Shown here in pieces: positions 17,109 through 26,073 of a DNA stretch of 64,000 nucleotides (position 1 is the first letter of the stretch; each line of letters begins with the position of its first letter). The position numbers were made by a program, and so were the translations under genes. Under the pieces are notes generated by a model. That model was given only the letters and a program-made list of their open reading frames with translations, was not told the origin of the DNA and searched no databases. The stretch lies in contig JACMKX010000132.1 of NCBI GenBank assembly GCA_014379905.1, forward strand, positions 1-64,000. The letters run 5' to 3'. The stretch is from Ferruginibacter sp. (GTDB lineage Bacteria > Bacteroidota > Bacteroidia > Chitinophagales > Chitinophagaceae).

Positions 17109-18899
17109 ATGAATCTGCGCATAACAGCCCTCCTCTTTTTCATGCTGGCATCTCCTGCTTTGAAGGCACAGCCAGGTTGCCTCAATGCAAGCAGGCTTGA
17201 AGTGTTACCGGTATTTTTCGTTCCTCAAAATGTGTCATTTCCCGATTTTTCTGATCAGAAAAACAGGATCAACCAACATTTACTTTGGGCACAAACCAGG
17301 TATAAAGAGATGCTGAATAACAGGGCAGGTTTTAAACTGGCTGATACAGGCGCTATTACTTATTATGGCACCAGGCCCGATAGTTACTACAAATCATTTA
17401 CAGACAGGGGTGCCGCCGCCTACCTTGAAGAGTTATTGCCCTACCTTGGATACAGCAGGTTTAACTGTCCTTATGCCATTTTAGTTATTTACATTGATTA
17501 CAATAGCAATTTTCCGGTAGCCGGAGCCAGGACATTGAACGGCGGGATAAATACAGGGGGCGGGATAATTATTATGTCGGGTGGGGATCTTAAATTTTCT
17601 CCCATTTTTCAATCAACTTTACAGCATGAACTTGGCCATGCATTTAGTTTGCCTCATGTAGATAGTTATGGATATAGTATGAACAGCAATGCATCCATTA
17701 TGTCGTACAATCCCAGTCATCAAACTAACTTTTTTAATCCCAGCCCTACACCCGGAATTCTTATACCGGAAGATATTCGTAACCTTGCTTTACATGAAAA
17801 CGCGTTTGCAGGATTAAATTTTGATTCTTTGGTTGATATCCCCGCTGCTTATAGTATGTACGAAGGAATACCACTGGTTGGCATCATGGATATTCCCGGC
17901 CAGAAAGATTACCGGGTAACTGTTACTACCAGCTCCGGTGAAACATATAGCTCATTAGCGGGCAACCTTGTGCAAAACGAAATAAAACTAAGCTACCCCG
18001 GTATGCCCTTTGCATACGATTATCAAAATATGTGGCATTCGGCTGAAGTGCCGGCATGGGCTAGTGTAGTGATAAAATTCCCTGTACCGGTTACATTAAA
18101 TAAGGTGGGAATTCACTCGCAACATAGCGGCATTTATCAAAAAGCAGATAGCGTAAGAATTGATAGATACAACAATAATAATTTTTTACAAATACTGGAA
18201 CAAACCCTGCCTGCTGTAGATGAATATATTTCTTTTTCACCCGCTACCGACAGTATTTTCAGGTTTCATTTTAAACCCGGTGTAACTAAAATGGTTACCA
18301 TCAGGGGAATTGAATTTTTTAATAACAACGAACCGGTGTTTCCACCAAGGGTACCCTATAGTTTGCGGAATCCCCAACAAAATGCATTACCAGCTAAACC
18401 AGTATTAAATGTTCCTCCCGACAGTGCTGTTATTCTTTCCTTTCTAATACCCTTATCCTGGAGTGGGCTAAATTCACAAAATTATAAGCTACAGATTGAT
18501 ACCTGTAAAGATTTTTGCGCTCCTGTTTTTGAAACCACCACCAGCAGTACACTGTTTTTTTACCCGGCTGGTATCTCCAATAAAAGATATTTTTGGCGTG
18601 TAAAAGGCCTTAATGGAATTGGCCAGGGATTCGGTGAGTGGAGCAACATAAAACAGTTTACCACACAGGCAGTAGCGGTATATTATTTTACCGGAAATGG
18701 TGATTATTTTCTTCCTTCTAACTGGCAAAATAATATTACTCCTCCCAATCCGGTAACTGCTGGTTCTGAAGTGATAATAAAAAGTGGAATGCCGTTAGAA
18801 TGTTATATAAATCAACCTGTAACTTTTTTACCGGGTTCAAAACTAACGGTAGAACCCAATGCCAGGTTAAGGCTTATTGAAAATTTAATTATTCAGTGA
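17109..18899 (+). CDS. Secreted metzincin-type metalloprotease with fibronectin-like and FTGNG C-terminal modules
   Basis: A 596-residue exported protein. Signal peptide to about residue 20 (LASPALKAQ). The zinc motif HELGHAFSLPH is at about residues 173-183, with SIMSYNPSHQ as the likely Met-turn about 20 residues later. A discoidin-like stretch (about 300-410, VKFPVPVTLNKVGIH-type strands) is followed by a fibronectin-like stretch around 435-520 (PLSWSGLNSQNYKLQID, RYFWRVKGLNG). The last 70 residues begin YYFTGNGDYFLPSNW and match the end of the ELWxxDGT protein at 4023. No T9SS type A or B signature is visible. It is probably a cell-surface or secreted protease; the substrate is unknown. 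Confidence 0.82.
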   Translation: MNLRITALLFFMLASPALKAQPGCLNASRLEVLPVFFVPQNVSFPDFSDQKNRINQHLLWAQTRYKEMLNNRAGFKLADTGAITYYGTRPDSYYKSFTDRGAAAYLEELLPYLGYSRFNCPYAILVIYIDYNSNFPVAGARTLNGGINTGGGIIIMSGGDLKFSPIFQSTLQHELGHAFSLPHVDSYGYSMNSNASIMSYNPSHQTNFFNPSPTPGILIPEDIRNLALHENAFAGLNFDSLVDIPAAYSMYEGIPLVGIMDIPGQKDYRVTVTTSSGETYSSLAGNLVQNEIKLSYPGMPFAYDYQNMWHSAEVPAWASVVIKFPVPVTLNKVGIHSQHSGIYQKADSVRIDRYNNNNFLQILEQTLPAVDEYISFSPATDSIFRFHFKPGVTKMVTIRGIEFFNNNEPVFPPRVPYSLRNPQQNALPAKPVLNVPPDSAVILSFLIPLSWSGLNSQNYKLQIDTCKDFCAPVFETTTSSTLFFYPAGISNKRYFWRVKGLNGIGQGFGEWSNIKQFTTQAVAVYYFTGNGDYFLPSNWQNNITPPNPVTAGSEVIIKSGMPLECYINQPVTFLPGSKLTVEPNARLRLIENLIIQ

Positions 18900-18975
18900 T
18901 TGAAAACATCGGTAGTCGCACAGCCGGCTTAGGGTTAACAAATAATTTGAAATCGATGGCCGGACGAATAAAGAT

Positions 18976-19009
18976 AAAAAGCCTCCAGGTTTAACCCTGC
19001 AGACTTTTT
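18976..19009. terminator. Imperfect bidirectional terminator between convergent genes
   Basis: AAAAAG pairs with CTTTTT and an inner CAGG pairs with CCTG, with a 4-base internal loop between them. It lies in the gap between the metalloprotease (plus) and methyltransferase (minus) genes, 26 bases past the stop of the latter. Confidence 0.6.
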
Positions 19010-19034
19010 GTTGATATTCAACCAAATAATTTCA

Positions 19035-19847
19035 TTAAACTTTAACCGTTACCCTTAAAAAAGTAGCCTGTACAGAAGTTTTGCCCGGGTCGGTACTTTT
19101 GTTCTGGCTGTTGAACAATACTTCCAGTTCATCCTGTAGCTGTGCAGCTTTGCCTTCTTTTTCGGCTGCTTCAAATGCATTCATGGTTGGGCCATAATAA
19201 GTTTTAAATGTTTGCACAAATTCAGCCGGCGAATAAGGAGTATTAAATGTAAATGTATCCCTTGAAAATGAAATATTCTCTTTTGATATACCGGCCTGTA
19301 CAAAACGATCCGTCACTTCTTCTTCCTTCCCCCACAACATCGGGCTTATAAAACCTTCGGGAGGTGCGGGTGTGTAGGCAGAACTGATCCTTAAAATCTG
19401 TGCCACCAGCGTAGGATCCTGTGGTATCCAGTTTCCCATCACTATTTTTCCGCCGGGTTTGGTAACCCGCACCATTTCCTTAGCTACATCGTATGGCTTT
19501 GGTGCAAACATGGCACCGAAGATGGTAACTACCATATCAAAACTTTTATCGTCCAGGCCGGTGAGTGCAATGGCATCGCCTTCCCGGAAACTTATATTGT
19601 TAAGACCTTCGTCTTGTACTCTTTTATTGCCTGCTTCTACCAGGTTGGCAGCGATATCAACACCTAATACTTTTGCAGCCAGTTTAGCCGCGGGAATTGC
19701 CGTGGTACCATCGCCGCAGCCCAGGTCAAGAATAGTAAGGTCTTTTGTGATGCCCAGTGTGGACACAAATGCTTCCCCGCTCTCCCGCATGGTTTGAGCC
19801 AGTTGGGTAAAGTCGCCTTTTTCCCAGAGTGCTTTGTTCGGATTCAT
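19035..19847 (-). CDS. Class I SAM-dependent methyltransferase
   Basis: A 270-residue cytoplasmic protein. The start is taken at the ATG at 19847 (MNPNKALWEKGDFTQLA), because the upstream 50 codons are not protein-like. The SAM-binding motif I is ILDLGCGDGTTAIP (about residues 38-51), with the acidic residue of motif II in VLGVDIAANLVEAG and the motif IV region in DMVVTIFGAMFAPKP. The family resembles UbiE/COQ5-like enzymes, but the substrate is unknown. It is monocistronic, with a good -7 promoter element at 19879-19886. Confidence 0.9.
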   Translation of the reverse strand: MNPNKALWEKGDFTQLAQTMRESGEAFVSTLGITKDLTILDLGCGDGTTAIPAAKLAAKVLGVDIAANLVEAGNKRVQDEGLNNISFREGDAIALTGLDDKSFDMVVTIFGAMFAPKPYDVAKEMVRVTKPGGKIVMGNWIPQDPTLVAQILRISSAYTPAPPEGFISPMLWGKEEEVTDRFVQAGISKENISFSRDTFTFNTPYSPAEFVQTFKTYYGPTMNAFEAAEKEGKAAQLQDELEVLFNSQNKSTDPGKTSVQATFLRVTVKV

Positions 19848-20275
19848 TGTTTGGTTTTTTATGTTTAATAATTTCCAGCAAAAGTAAAGGGGGCCGGCGA
19901 AATAGAATGTGCTGTAAGGTTCATCAATTTGCCTGGAAAGTCCAAATATTTGTTGCGATAAATTTTTAAAAATCTTTTTACGGGGGAAATATTTCATAAA
20001 AAGCTTTCTTACCTGCTCATCTTTTTCTTTACCCGTTTTTCTTTACAACTTTTTGGATACCAGGGCCGGGTTGTATCAAAACCGGACAATACTGTATTAA
20101 AAACGAACAGCGGGGAAATTGTCATTCCGGTTATTAATTGATTATCAATACTAAAGAATCTGGCCTCTTGTTTGGTAAATTCACATGGCTATTATAAAAT
20201 ACCAGGCCCTGGTCAATTAAAGCAGGACAAATTTATTAGTGAATTCAGCATGCCTTTTAGTAAAAATCATTTTTT
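19848..20275. other. Gene-free intergenic region upstream of the MacB/FtsX-type permease
   Basis: This 428-base region separates the divergent methyltransferase and permease genes. It includes the minus-strand -7 element TACTTTTG (19879-19886). No ORF, RNA gene or repeat is recognisable. A loose stem CCGG...CCGG lies near 20067-20085. Confidence 0.5.
19879..19886 (-). promoter_or_regulatory. -7 promoter element of the methyltransferase gene
   Basis: A perfect TAnnTTTG match (TACTTTTG on the minus strand) 31 bases upstream of the start codon. The -33 TTTG element is not clear. Confidence 0.45.
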
Positions 20276-22672
20276 ATGTTAAACACTTATTTCAAAATTG
20301 CGTGGCGAAATCTTCAACGCAATAAGATCTATTCTTTAATTAATATTGCCGGGTTAAGTATTGGGTTGGCCTGCGCCATGTTGATCATGCTGTATGTGAA
20401 AGATGAGGCAAGCTATGACCGCTTCCAGCAAAAGGCTAATAATATTTATCGTATTGTTACGCAAAATTTTGATCAGAACGGAAACAAAGAGCGAAAGGAT
20501 GGTAACACAGGTTTTTTTCAGGGACCCAGGTTTACACAACAGGTACCGGAAATAATGTCTTTTGTGCGGGTACAGAGTGGATCGCAGGATATTAAAACAG
20601 GCGAAGAAATAAAATCACAGGGGTTATTGTATGTTGATTCAAGTTTCTTTTCCGTTTTTTCTTTTCCACTGATAAATGGCAATCCTGCTACCTGTTTAAA
20701 AGAACCACGTTCTGTTGTCTTGAGTGAAGATGCTGCCAAAAAACAATTTGGAACAACAGATGCCAATGGTAAAATAGTGATGTTGAAAGAGGGTGATGTT
20801 TTTGTACCCTACAAAGTTACTGCCGTAGCAAAAAGATGCCCGCAAAACTCCTCTATAAAATTTGATGTATTGCTGCCATTAATAGTTTCGGCCGGGGATG
20901 AGCAGAACAATGAAAACTGGTTTAATTTTTTCCTGAATACATTTGTGGTACTTAATGCCAAAGCCGATGTAGCCGCTGTAAATAATAAAATACAAAAAGC
21001 ATACATCGCAGATTCCAAAGAAGGAATGAAAACTATCTCTGAAAAATATGGAGATATTGGTACGCCCACACAGTATTTCCTGCAACCTTTTCTTGACATG
21101 CACATGAGCACTGAACTTCCTTCGCAAAACGGACTTTCAGACGCCAGCAACCCCATCTATTCCTACATTCTTTCAGGCATTGCATTATTTATTTTACTGA
21201 TCGCCTGTATTAATTTCATTAACCTCACGGTTGCCCGTTCTGTAAAGCGCGCAAAAGAGATCGGTATTCGCAAAGTGGTTGGCAGCAGCAGGAAGCAACT
21301 TATTTTCCAGTTCATGGGCGAGTCATTTTTACTAAGTACTATTGCCTTTGCTTTAGCCGTTATGCTGGTACAATTAATATTGCCTGTTTTTAATAACCTC
21401 TCCAATAAAGCGCTGGCACTCTCCTATTTATTTGATGCAAAATTAATAGGAGGTTACATTATCTTATTCCTTATTACAGCTTTGCTGGCAGGATTTTATC
21501 CCGCACTGGTATTGTCCGGTTATAAACCTGTTGAAACATTGTACAGCCGTTTTAATCTCGCAGGAAAAAATTATTTACAAAAATCCCTGGTGGTATTGCA
21601 ATTTGCACTGGCTTCTTTTTTGATCATCGCCACTTTCATTATTTATTCACAGTTTAATTATCTTACCGGAACAGACCTGGGATATGACGACAGTAATACT
21701 GTTTTAGTAAATAAAAATTCTCTTACACATAGCGAAGCCGCACGCTTTACAAATGAATTGATCAAAAACCCAGACATCATTAGTGTGGCACCCAAAAATG
21801 AAGGCAGCTGGCAAACCACTGCAAAACTGGGTAACGATTCCACCATTAGTTTTGCCTATGAAACGGTGAATGAATTTTACCTCCCATTGTATAAAATCCC
21901 TTTAGTGCAGGGCCGAAATTTTTCCAGCGAATTTCCTGCAGATTCCAACAATTCAGTCCTCGTAAACGAAGCATTTGTAAAAGAAGCAGGCTGGAAAATC
22001 CCCGTAGGTGAAAGCGTAAATTTTTGGTACGACAATAAAATATATAACGTTGCCGGAGTCGTAAAAGACCATCACTTTGCTTCCCTTGATCAAAAAATTA
22101 TGCCTCAGTTATTCACCATGAAGCATGGCAATCATTTTGGAACGCTCAACATAAAAATAAAACCCAATAGCAATACTGCCAGCTTACAGCATATTGAAAA
22201 AACATTCAAGCAATTTTTCCCGCTAAGTCCTTACACCTACAATTTTAAAGACGAGCAGAATTATACCAATTATAAAAACGTGGAGAAGTGGAAACAGATC
22301 CTTCTTTTTGGTGCCATACTTACTATTTTCATCTCCTGTATAGGCCTGTTTGGGCTAACAGTTTTATCCGCAGAAAAAAGAACCAAAGAAATTGGGATAC
22401 GCAAGGTTCTGGGCTCCTCAGTGCAGGCCATAATAGCTATTCTTTCCAAAGATTTTTTAAAACTGGTAATTATTGCGCTAATTATTTCTATACCTGCAGC
22501 ATGGATTGCCGCCAACAAATGGCTGGATAATTATCCTTACCGCATTACGGTTAGCTGGTGGCTCTTTGCTTCAGCAGGCATGATGGTGATAGTAATTGCT
22601 TTTGTAACGATCAGTTTCCAGGCTATAAAAGCAGCTATAGCTAATCCTGTAAAGAGTTTAAGAACAGACTGA
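20276..22672 (+). CDS. ABC transporter permease of the MacB/FtsX type
   Basis: A 798-residue inner-membrane protein with two FtsX-type halves. It opens with FKIAWRNLQRNKIYSLINIAGLSIGLACAM (first membrane helix), then a large periplasmic MacB-like domain to about residue 285. Three helices lie around 292-410 (with VKRAKEIGIRKVVGSSRKQL), a helix near 435, a second periplasmic domain, and three final helices around 680-790 (with KRTKEIGIRKVLGSSVQAI). These eight-helix permeases normally work with a MacB-type ATPase, but none is encoded next to it. Substrate unknown; export of lipids, peptides or stress signals is typical. Confidence 0.93.
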   Translation: MLNTYFKIAWRNLQRNKIYSLINIAGLSIGLACAMLIMLYVKDEASYDRFQQKANNIYRIVTQNFDQNGNKERKDGNTGFFQGPRFTQQVPEIMSFVRVQSGSQDIKTGEEIKSQGLLYVDSSFFSVFSFPLINGNPATCLKEPRSVVLSEDAAKKQFGTTDANGKIVMLKEGDVFVPYKVTAVAKRCPQNSSIKFDVLLPLIVSAGDEQNNENWFNFFLNTFVVLNAKADVAAVNNKIQKAYIADSKEGMKTISEKYGDIGTPTQYFLQPFLDMHMSTELPSQNGLSDASNPIYSYILSGIALFILLIACINFINLTVARSVKRAKEIGIRKVVGSSRKQLIFQFMGESFLLSTIAFALAVMLVQLILPVFNNLSNKALALSYLFDAKLIGGYIILFLITALLAGFYPALVLSGYKPVETLYSRFNLAGKNYLQKSLVVLQFALASFLIIATFIIYSQFNYLTGTDLGYDDSNTVLVNKNSLTHSEAARFTNELIKNPDIISVAPKNEGSWQTTAKLGNDSTISFAYETVNEFYLPLYKIPLVQGRNFSSEFPADSNNSVLVNEAFVKEAGWKIPVGESVNFWYDNKIYNVAGVVKDHHFASLDQKIMPQLFTMKHGNHFGTLNIKIKPNSNTASLQHIEKTFKQFFPLSPYTYNFKDEQNYTNYKNVEKWKQILLFGAILTIFISCIGLFGLTVLSAEKRTKEIGIRKVLGSSVQAIIAILSKDFLKLVIIALIISIPAAWIAANKWLDNYPYRITVSWWLFASAGMMVIVIAFVTISFQAIKAAIANPVKSLRTD

Positions 22673-22730
22673 TCATTGTAAAATATATCCACAGACTGCC
22701 TGATGTAGTCCGTGGATAATCGCTGCCTGT

Positions 22731-22934
22731 TCACCTGGTTCTTTCCAGCAGGAAAATTTTTGCATTTTGTTCTTCCGGTTTAAGGGTAAATGCTTCAATT
22801 ATTTGTTGTTGCTCCTGCATGGCTTATCCCAGCGGCACTACAAATGCTGCATAAGGCAGGCCATAGAAATGATTTTCATTTTTGGGGTTGTCTATGTCAA
22901 TAAAATTATAACCAGTTTCCTTCGCTGCTTTTTT
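22731..22934 (-). pseudogene. Gene relic on the minus strand with an in-frame stop
   Basis: The minus strand reads a coherent sequence from KKAAKETGYNFIDIDNP, through ENHFYGLPYAAFVVPLG, a TAA, then AMQEQQQIIEAFTLKPEEQ and KIFLLERTR to a TGA at 22731. A further TAG closes the frame upstream at 22935. The sequence on both sides of the internal stop is protein-like and in one frame, so this looks like the decayed C-terminus of a gene. I recognise no family. It fills most of the first half of the 560-base gap between the permease and the SGNH-like gene; the remainder (22938-23232) shows nothing recognisable. Confidence 0.45.
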
Positions 22935-23232
22935 CTACATCCCGGCAATAAAACCGGGATAACAGATCTACCTAACTGCTGTTCATCGATTTTAAAGGGA
23001 GGTTGGTCGATGAGTAACTGGCAGAGCAAACTTACCGCTGTAAATTTACACAGTCAATAATAACGGGATTGTAAGATTAATGAGAATTAGATGTTTTAAT
23101 TTTTATATATTATCTTCAACCGGAATTTTTAAAGTCCAAACTTCCTGCAAAATACTGACTGTGCTACTCCTTTAAACCACCGTGTGGAATGCTTTGTGTG
23201 CAACACTGATTTTTAGCCCTTAACCAATAATA

Positions 23233-24285
23233 ATGAATAGTTCTCCTTTACAAAAAGCGGGGATACTTGCTTTTACACTTGTAATTATTGCTGTCATCAG
23301 CTGGGAATGGTATGTTCGCAGCAAGGGTTTTGATACGTCCTATGATGATGGCGGTGCCTTATGGACGGACAAGCGAAAAATGGTGTATGAACCGTCTGAC
23401 ATCACCACTGTATTTGTTGGATCCTCCCGCATAAAGTTTGATATTGACGTTGAACTCTGGGAAAAACTCACCGGCACCAAAGCAGTGCAGTTATCCTGCG
23501 TGGGCAGTACTCCCCTGCCCATTTTATTTGACCTGGCTGCAGATAAAAAATACAAAGGCAAAACAGTAGTAGATGTAACGGAAGTATTGTTTTTTTCTGG
23601 TGCGCCACCCAACAGGGCTACACCTGATGAAAATTTAAAATACTACAAAGAAGAAACGCCGGCACAAAAAGCCGGCTTCCAGATCAATCGTTTTTTAGAA
23701 TCCAATCTGGTTTTTTTAGATAAAGACAGGCTTTCTTTGAATGCGAAATTAGCAAAGCTGCAAATTCCCAACAGGCCCGGGGTGTTTGAATTCCCCTTGT
23801 TCCCCGACGGATTCGGAAGATCCAAGTTTAGCCGGCAGGAATATATGACCGAACAGTTCTTAGCCGATACAAACCAGCAAAATCAAACCAGAGGCGTTTG
23901 GGGAACATTGGCAAAAATGGGGGCAGGAATGCCGCCGCCTTCCCCTGGCAAGATAGACACACTGTTTGCTTCTGTAAAAAATGCAGTGGATAAAATAAGG
24001 TCGAGAGGTGGAGATGTGATCTTTGTTAGAACTCCCTCCACCGGACCATTTTGGATGGGAGAAAATATGGGCTTCCCAAGAGAAAAATATTTTGACAGGT
24101 TATTGACCGTCACCAATAGCAAAGGCATCCATTTTTTAGATTATGCTGCCACGAAAAATCTGCAATGCCCCGAATTTTCACATCTCAGCATGGCCGACGC
24201 AGCTGTTTTTACAAAAGAAATAGTAAGAGTAATGCAGGAAGAAAAAGGCTGGACGTTTTCCCATGCTACTACTTCGGCAAACTAA
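23233..24285 (+). CDS. Membrane-anchored SGNH-like protein, partner of MBOAT acyltransferase
   Basis: A 350-residue protein with one N-terminal membrane helix (ILAFTLVIIAVISWEWYV, about residues 10-27) and a periplasmic domain. VFVGSSRIKFDID at about residue 62 matches block I of SGNH-type proteins, with the Ser as the likely nucleophile. EFSHLSMADAAVF near 317 matches the His-containing block V, although the usual Asp is Glu here. The gene ends 27 bases before an MBOAT acyltransferase gene. Such pairs (as in alginate, cellulose or teichoic-acid acylation) move acyl groups across the membrane onto a surface polymer, and this protein is the likely periplasmic transferase (inference). Confidence 0.7.
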   Translation: MNSSPLQKAGILAFTLVIIAVISWEWYVRSKGFDTSYDDGGALWTDKRKMVYEPSDITTVFVGSSRIKFDIDVELWEKLTGTKAVQLSCVGSTPLPILFDLAADKKYKGKTVVDVTEVLFFSGAPPNRATPDENLKYYKEETPAQKAGFQINRFLESNLVFLDKDRLSLNAKLAKLQIPNRPGVFEFPLFPDGFGRSKFSRQEYMTEQFLADTNQQNQTRGVWGTLAKMGAGMPPPSPGKIDTLFASVKNAVDKIRSRGGDVIFVRTPSTGPFWMGENMGFPREKYFDRLLTVTNSKGIHFLDYAATKNLQCPEFSHLSMADAAVFTKEIVRVMQEEKGWTFSHATTSAN

Positions 24286-24312
24286 ATTAAATCAACCCAA
24301 ACCCTTCCTGTC

Positions 24313-25788
24313 ATGGTTTTTAACTCCTATACTTTTATTGTATTTTTCATTATAATGCTGGTGCTGCATAACCTCCCGTTTTCGTGGAAAACGAAAAAAG
24401 TAAACATGTTATTAGCAAGTTATATTTTTTATGCCGCCTGGAACCCCCCGTTTATTTTATTACTCTGGCTTTCTACGGTAATAGACTTTTATGTGGGCAG
24501 GGCTTTGTACACACAACCCGATGGCCATAAACGAAAACTATTGCTGGTAATAAGTTTAATCGGCAACCTGGGTATGCTTTGCTTTTTTAAGTATGGCACT
24601 TTTCTGCTGGATAATTTTACTTCGCTTGTTAATTTAATGGGCGCTGATTACCATCCCGCCAAACCCAATATTATTTTGCCCGCGGGAATTTCCTTTTACA
24701 CATTTACTACTTTGTGTTATACCATTGATATGTACAGAAGGGAGAGTAAACCTGTTAAATCCCTGCTGGATTTTTCTTTGTTCGTAACGTTTTTCCCTCA
24801 CCTGGTTGCCGGGCCTATTGTTCGTCCGCCGCAACTGGTGCCACAATTTGAAACACCCAGAACAGCATCGCAACAGCAATTACTCAACGGCCTGTTACTC
24901 CTGTCGCTCGGATTGTTTATGAAAGTTGTATTGGCAGATAGCATGCTGGCTGCATCGGCAGATGATGTGTTTAATGAAAGATCGCCTTTACAAACACTGG
25001 ATGCATGGATAGGCGTGCTCGCCTTCTCTGCACAAATATTTTTTGACTTTGCCGGCTACTCAACCTGTGCGGTTGGGGTGGCTTTATGCCTCGGTTTCGT
25101 GTTGCCGGAAAACTTCCGCTATCCTTATGCCGCCATTGGCTTCTCCGACTTTTGGCGGCGCTGGCATATCACACTGTCCGCCTGGTTACGGGATTATTTA
25201 TACATACCATTGGGAGGCAATAAAAACGGGAGGTTCAGAACTTATATCAATTTAATGATCACCATGTTGCTGGGTGGCCTCTGGCATGGTGCTAACTGGA
25301 CCTTTGTAGTTTGGGGTGCCCTGCATGGTCTTTATTTATGGGTAGAAAAATGGATCCAGGGTTTTAGAAAAAGGATTCCGGTACCCGTAATTGTGGCCGA
25401 AGGAACAGGCGCTATTCCTGTGATGCCGAAAGATGTAAAGAAAAATAATCTTCGCAATTTTTTATTGGCCATGATCACTTTCTTTTTCATTAATGTAACC
25501 TGGGTATTTTTCAGGGCTCCGGATTTTCATTCGGCCCGGCAGCTGCTGACTTCCATGTTTTCGGCTGTACGAAATGGTGCGACCATACTCACTACCCTTG
25601 CCATTATTAAAGTAGCCGTGATCGTATTTTTCCTTATTATTTTTCATTGGTTAATGCGCAATACCAGTGTTATTGCAGTAGCCAATAAAATGCCATGGTG
25701 GTTATTAGGGCTCATTTGGGCTGTTTTGTTGATCTTATTGATCTGGAGCCAGGAGAGTACGAGCTCGTTTATTTATTTCCAGTTTTAG
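24313..25788 (+). CDS. MBOAT family O-acyltransferase
   Basis: A 491-residue polytopic membrane protein with about 10-12 helices. It begins MVFNSYTFIVFFIIMLVLH, as in AlgI/DltB-type proteins. The family signatures are present: FWRRWHITLSAWLRDYLYIP with the conserved Trp-His, and the catalytic His in GGLWHGANWTFVVWGALHG (about residue 318). It takes an acyl group (usually acetyl) from the cytoplasm and passes it to a periplasmic transferase, which fits the SGNH-like gene just upstream. No polysaccharide synthesis genes lie nearby, so the acceptor polymer is not identified. Confidence 0.95.
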   Translation: MVFNSYTFIVFFIIMLVLHNLPFSWKTKKVNMLLASYIFYAAWNPPFILLLWLSTVIDFYVGRALYTQPDGHKRKLLLVISLIGNLGMLCFFKYGTFLLDNFTSLVNLMGADYHPAKPNIILPAGISFYTFTTLCYTIDMYRRESKPVKSLLDFSLFVTFFPHLVAGPIVRPPQLVPQFETPRTASQQQLLNGLLLLSLGLFMKVVLADSMLAASADDVFNERSPLQTLDAWIGVLAFSAQIFFDFAGYSTCAVGVALCLGFVLPENFRYPYAAIGFSDFWRRWHITLSAWLRDYLYIPLGGNKNGRFRTYINLMITMLLGGLWHGANWTFVVWGALHGLYLWVEKWIQGFRKRIPVPVIVAEGTGAIPVMPKDVKKNNLRNFLLAMITFFFINVTWVFFRAPDFHSARQLLTSMFSAVRNGATILTTLAIIKVAVIVFFLIIFHWLMRNTSVIAVANKMPWWLLGLIWAVLLILLIWSQESTSSFIYFQF

Positions 25789-25790
25789 GG

Positions 25791-25814
25791 GATGCTAATC
25801 ATAGCATCAATCTT
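25791..25814 (+). terminator. Weak terminator-like hairpin after the MBOAT gene
   Basis: GATGCTA, ATCA, TAGCATC followed by AATCTTTT. A 7-bp stem and a short, interrupted T-run directly after the MBOAT stop codon. Confidence 0.4.
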
Positions 25815-26073
25815 TTAAATATTTGCAGGTCAGGTTTTTACAAATAAATACCCATTTGTTTGCCTGGCCTGCCCGGCACTTTACAATCCACCTGCTAGCG
25901 GATTTAGTGCATAATGCGACAATTTCTTATATTTGGTAATTACTTTGTCATCAGATCGCTCCGTTTAAAAAAGGTATGCAACTGTAAGAAGGTGAACCAT
26001 ATACCAAAACTAATTTTAGATGACCGCTATTTTTAATCGCTGCCGCAGCAGTGAAACTTCCGGCAATAATTTT

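Noticed and set aside
22767-23060. Plus-strand 97-codon ORF after the MacB/FtsX-type permease
   Set aside because: It lies opposite the more coherent minus-strand relic and looks like a shadow.
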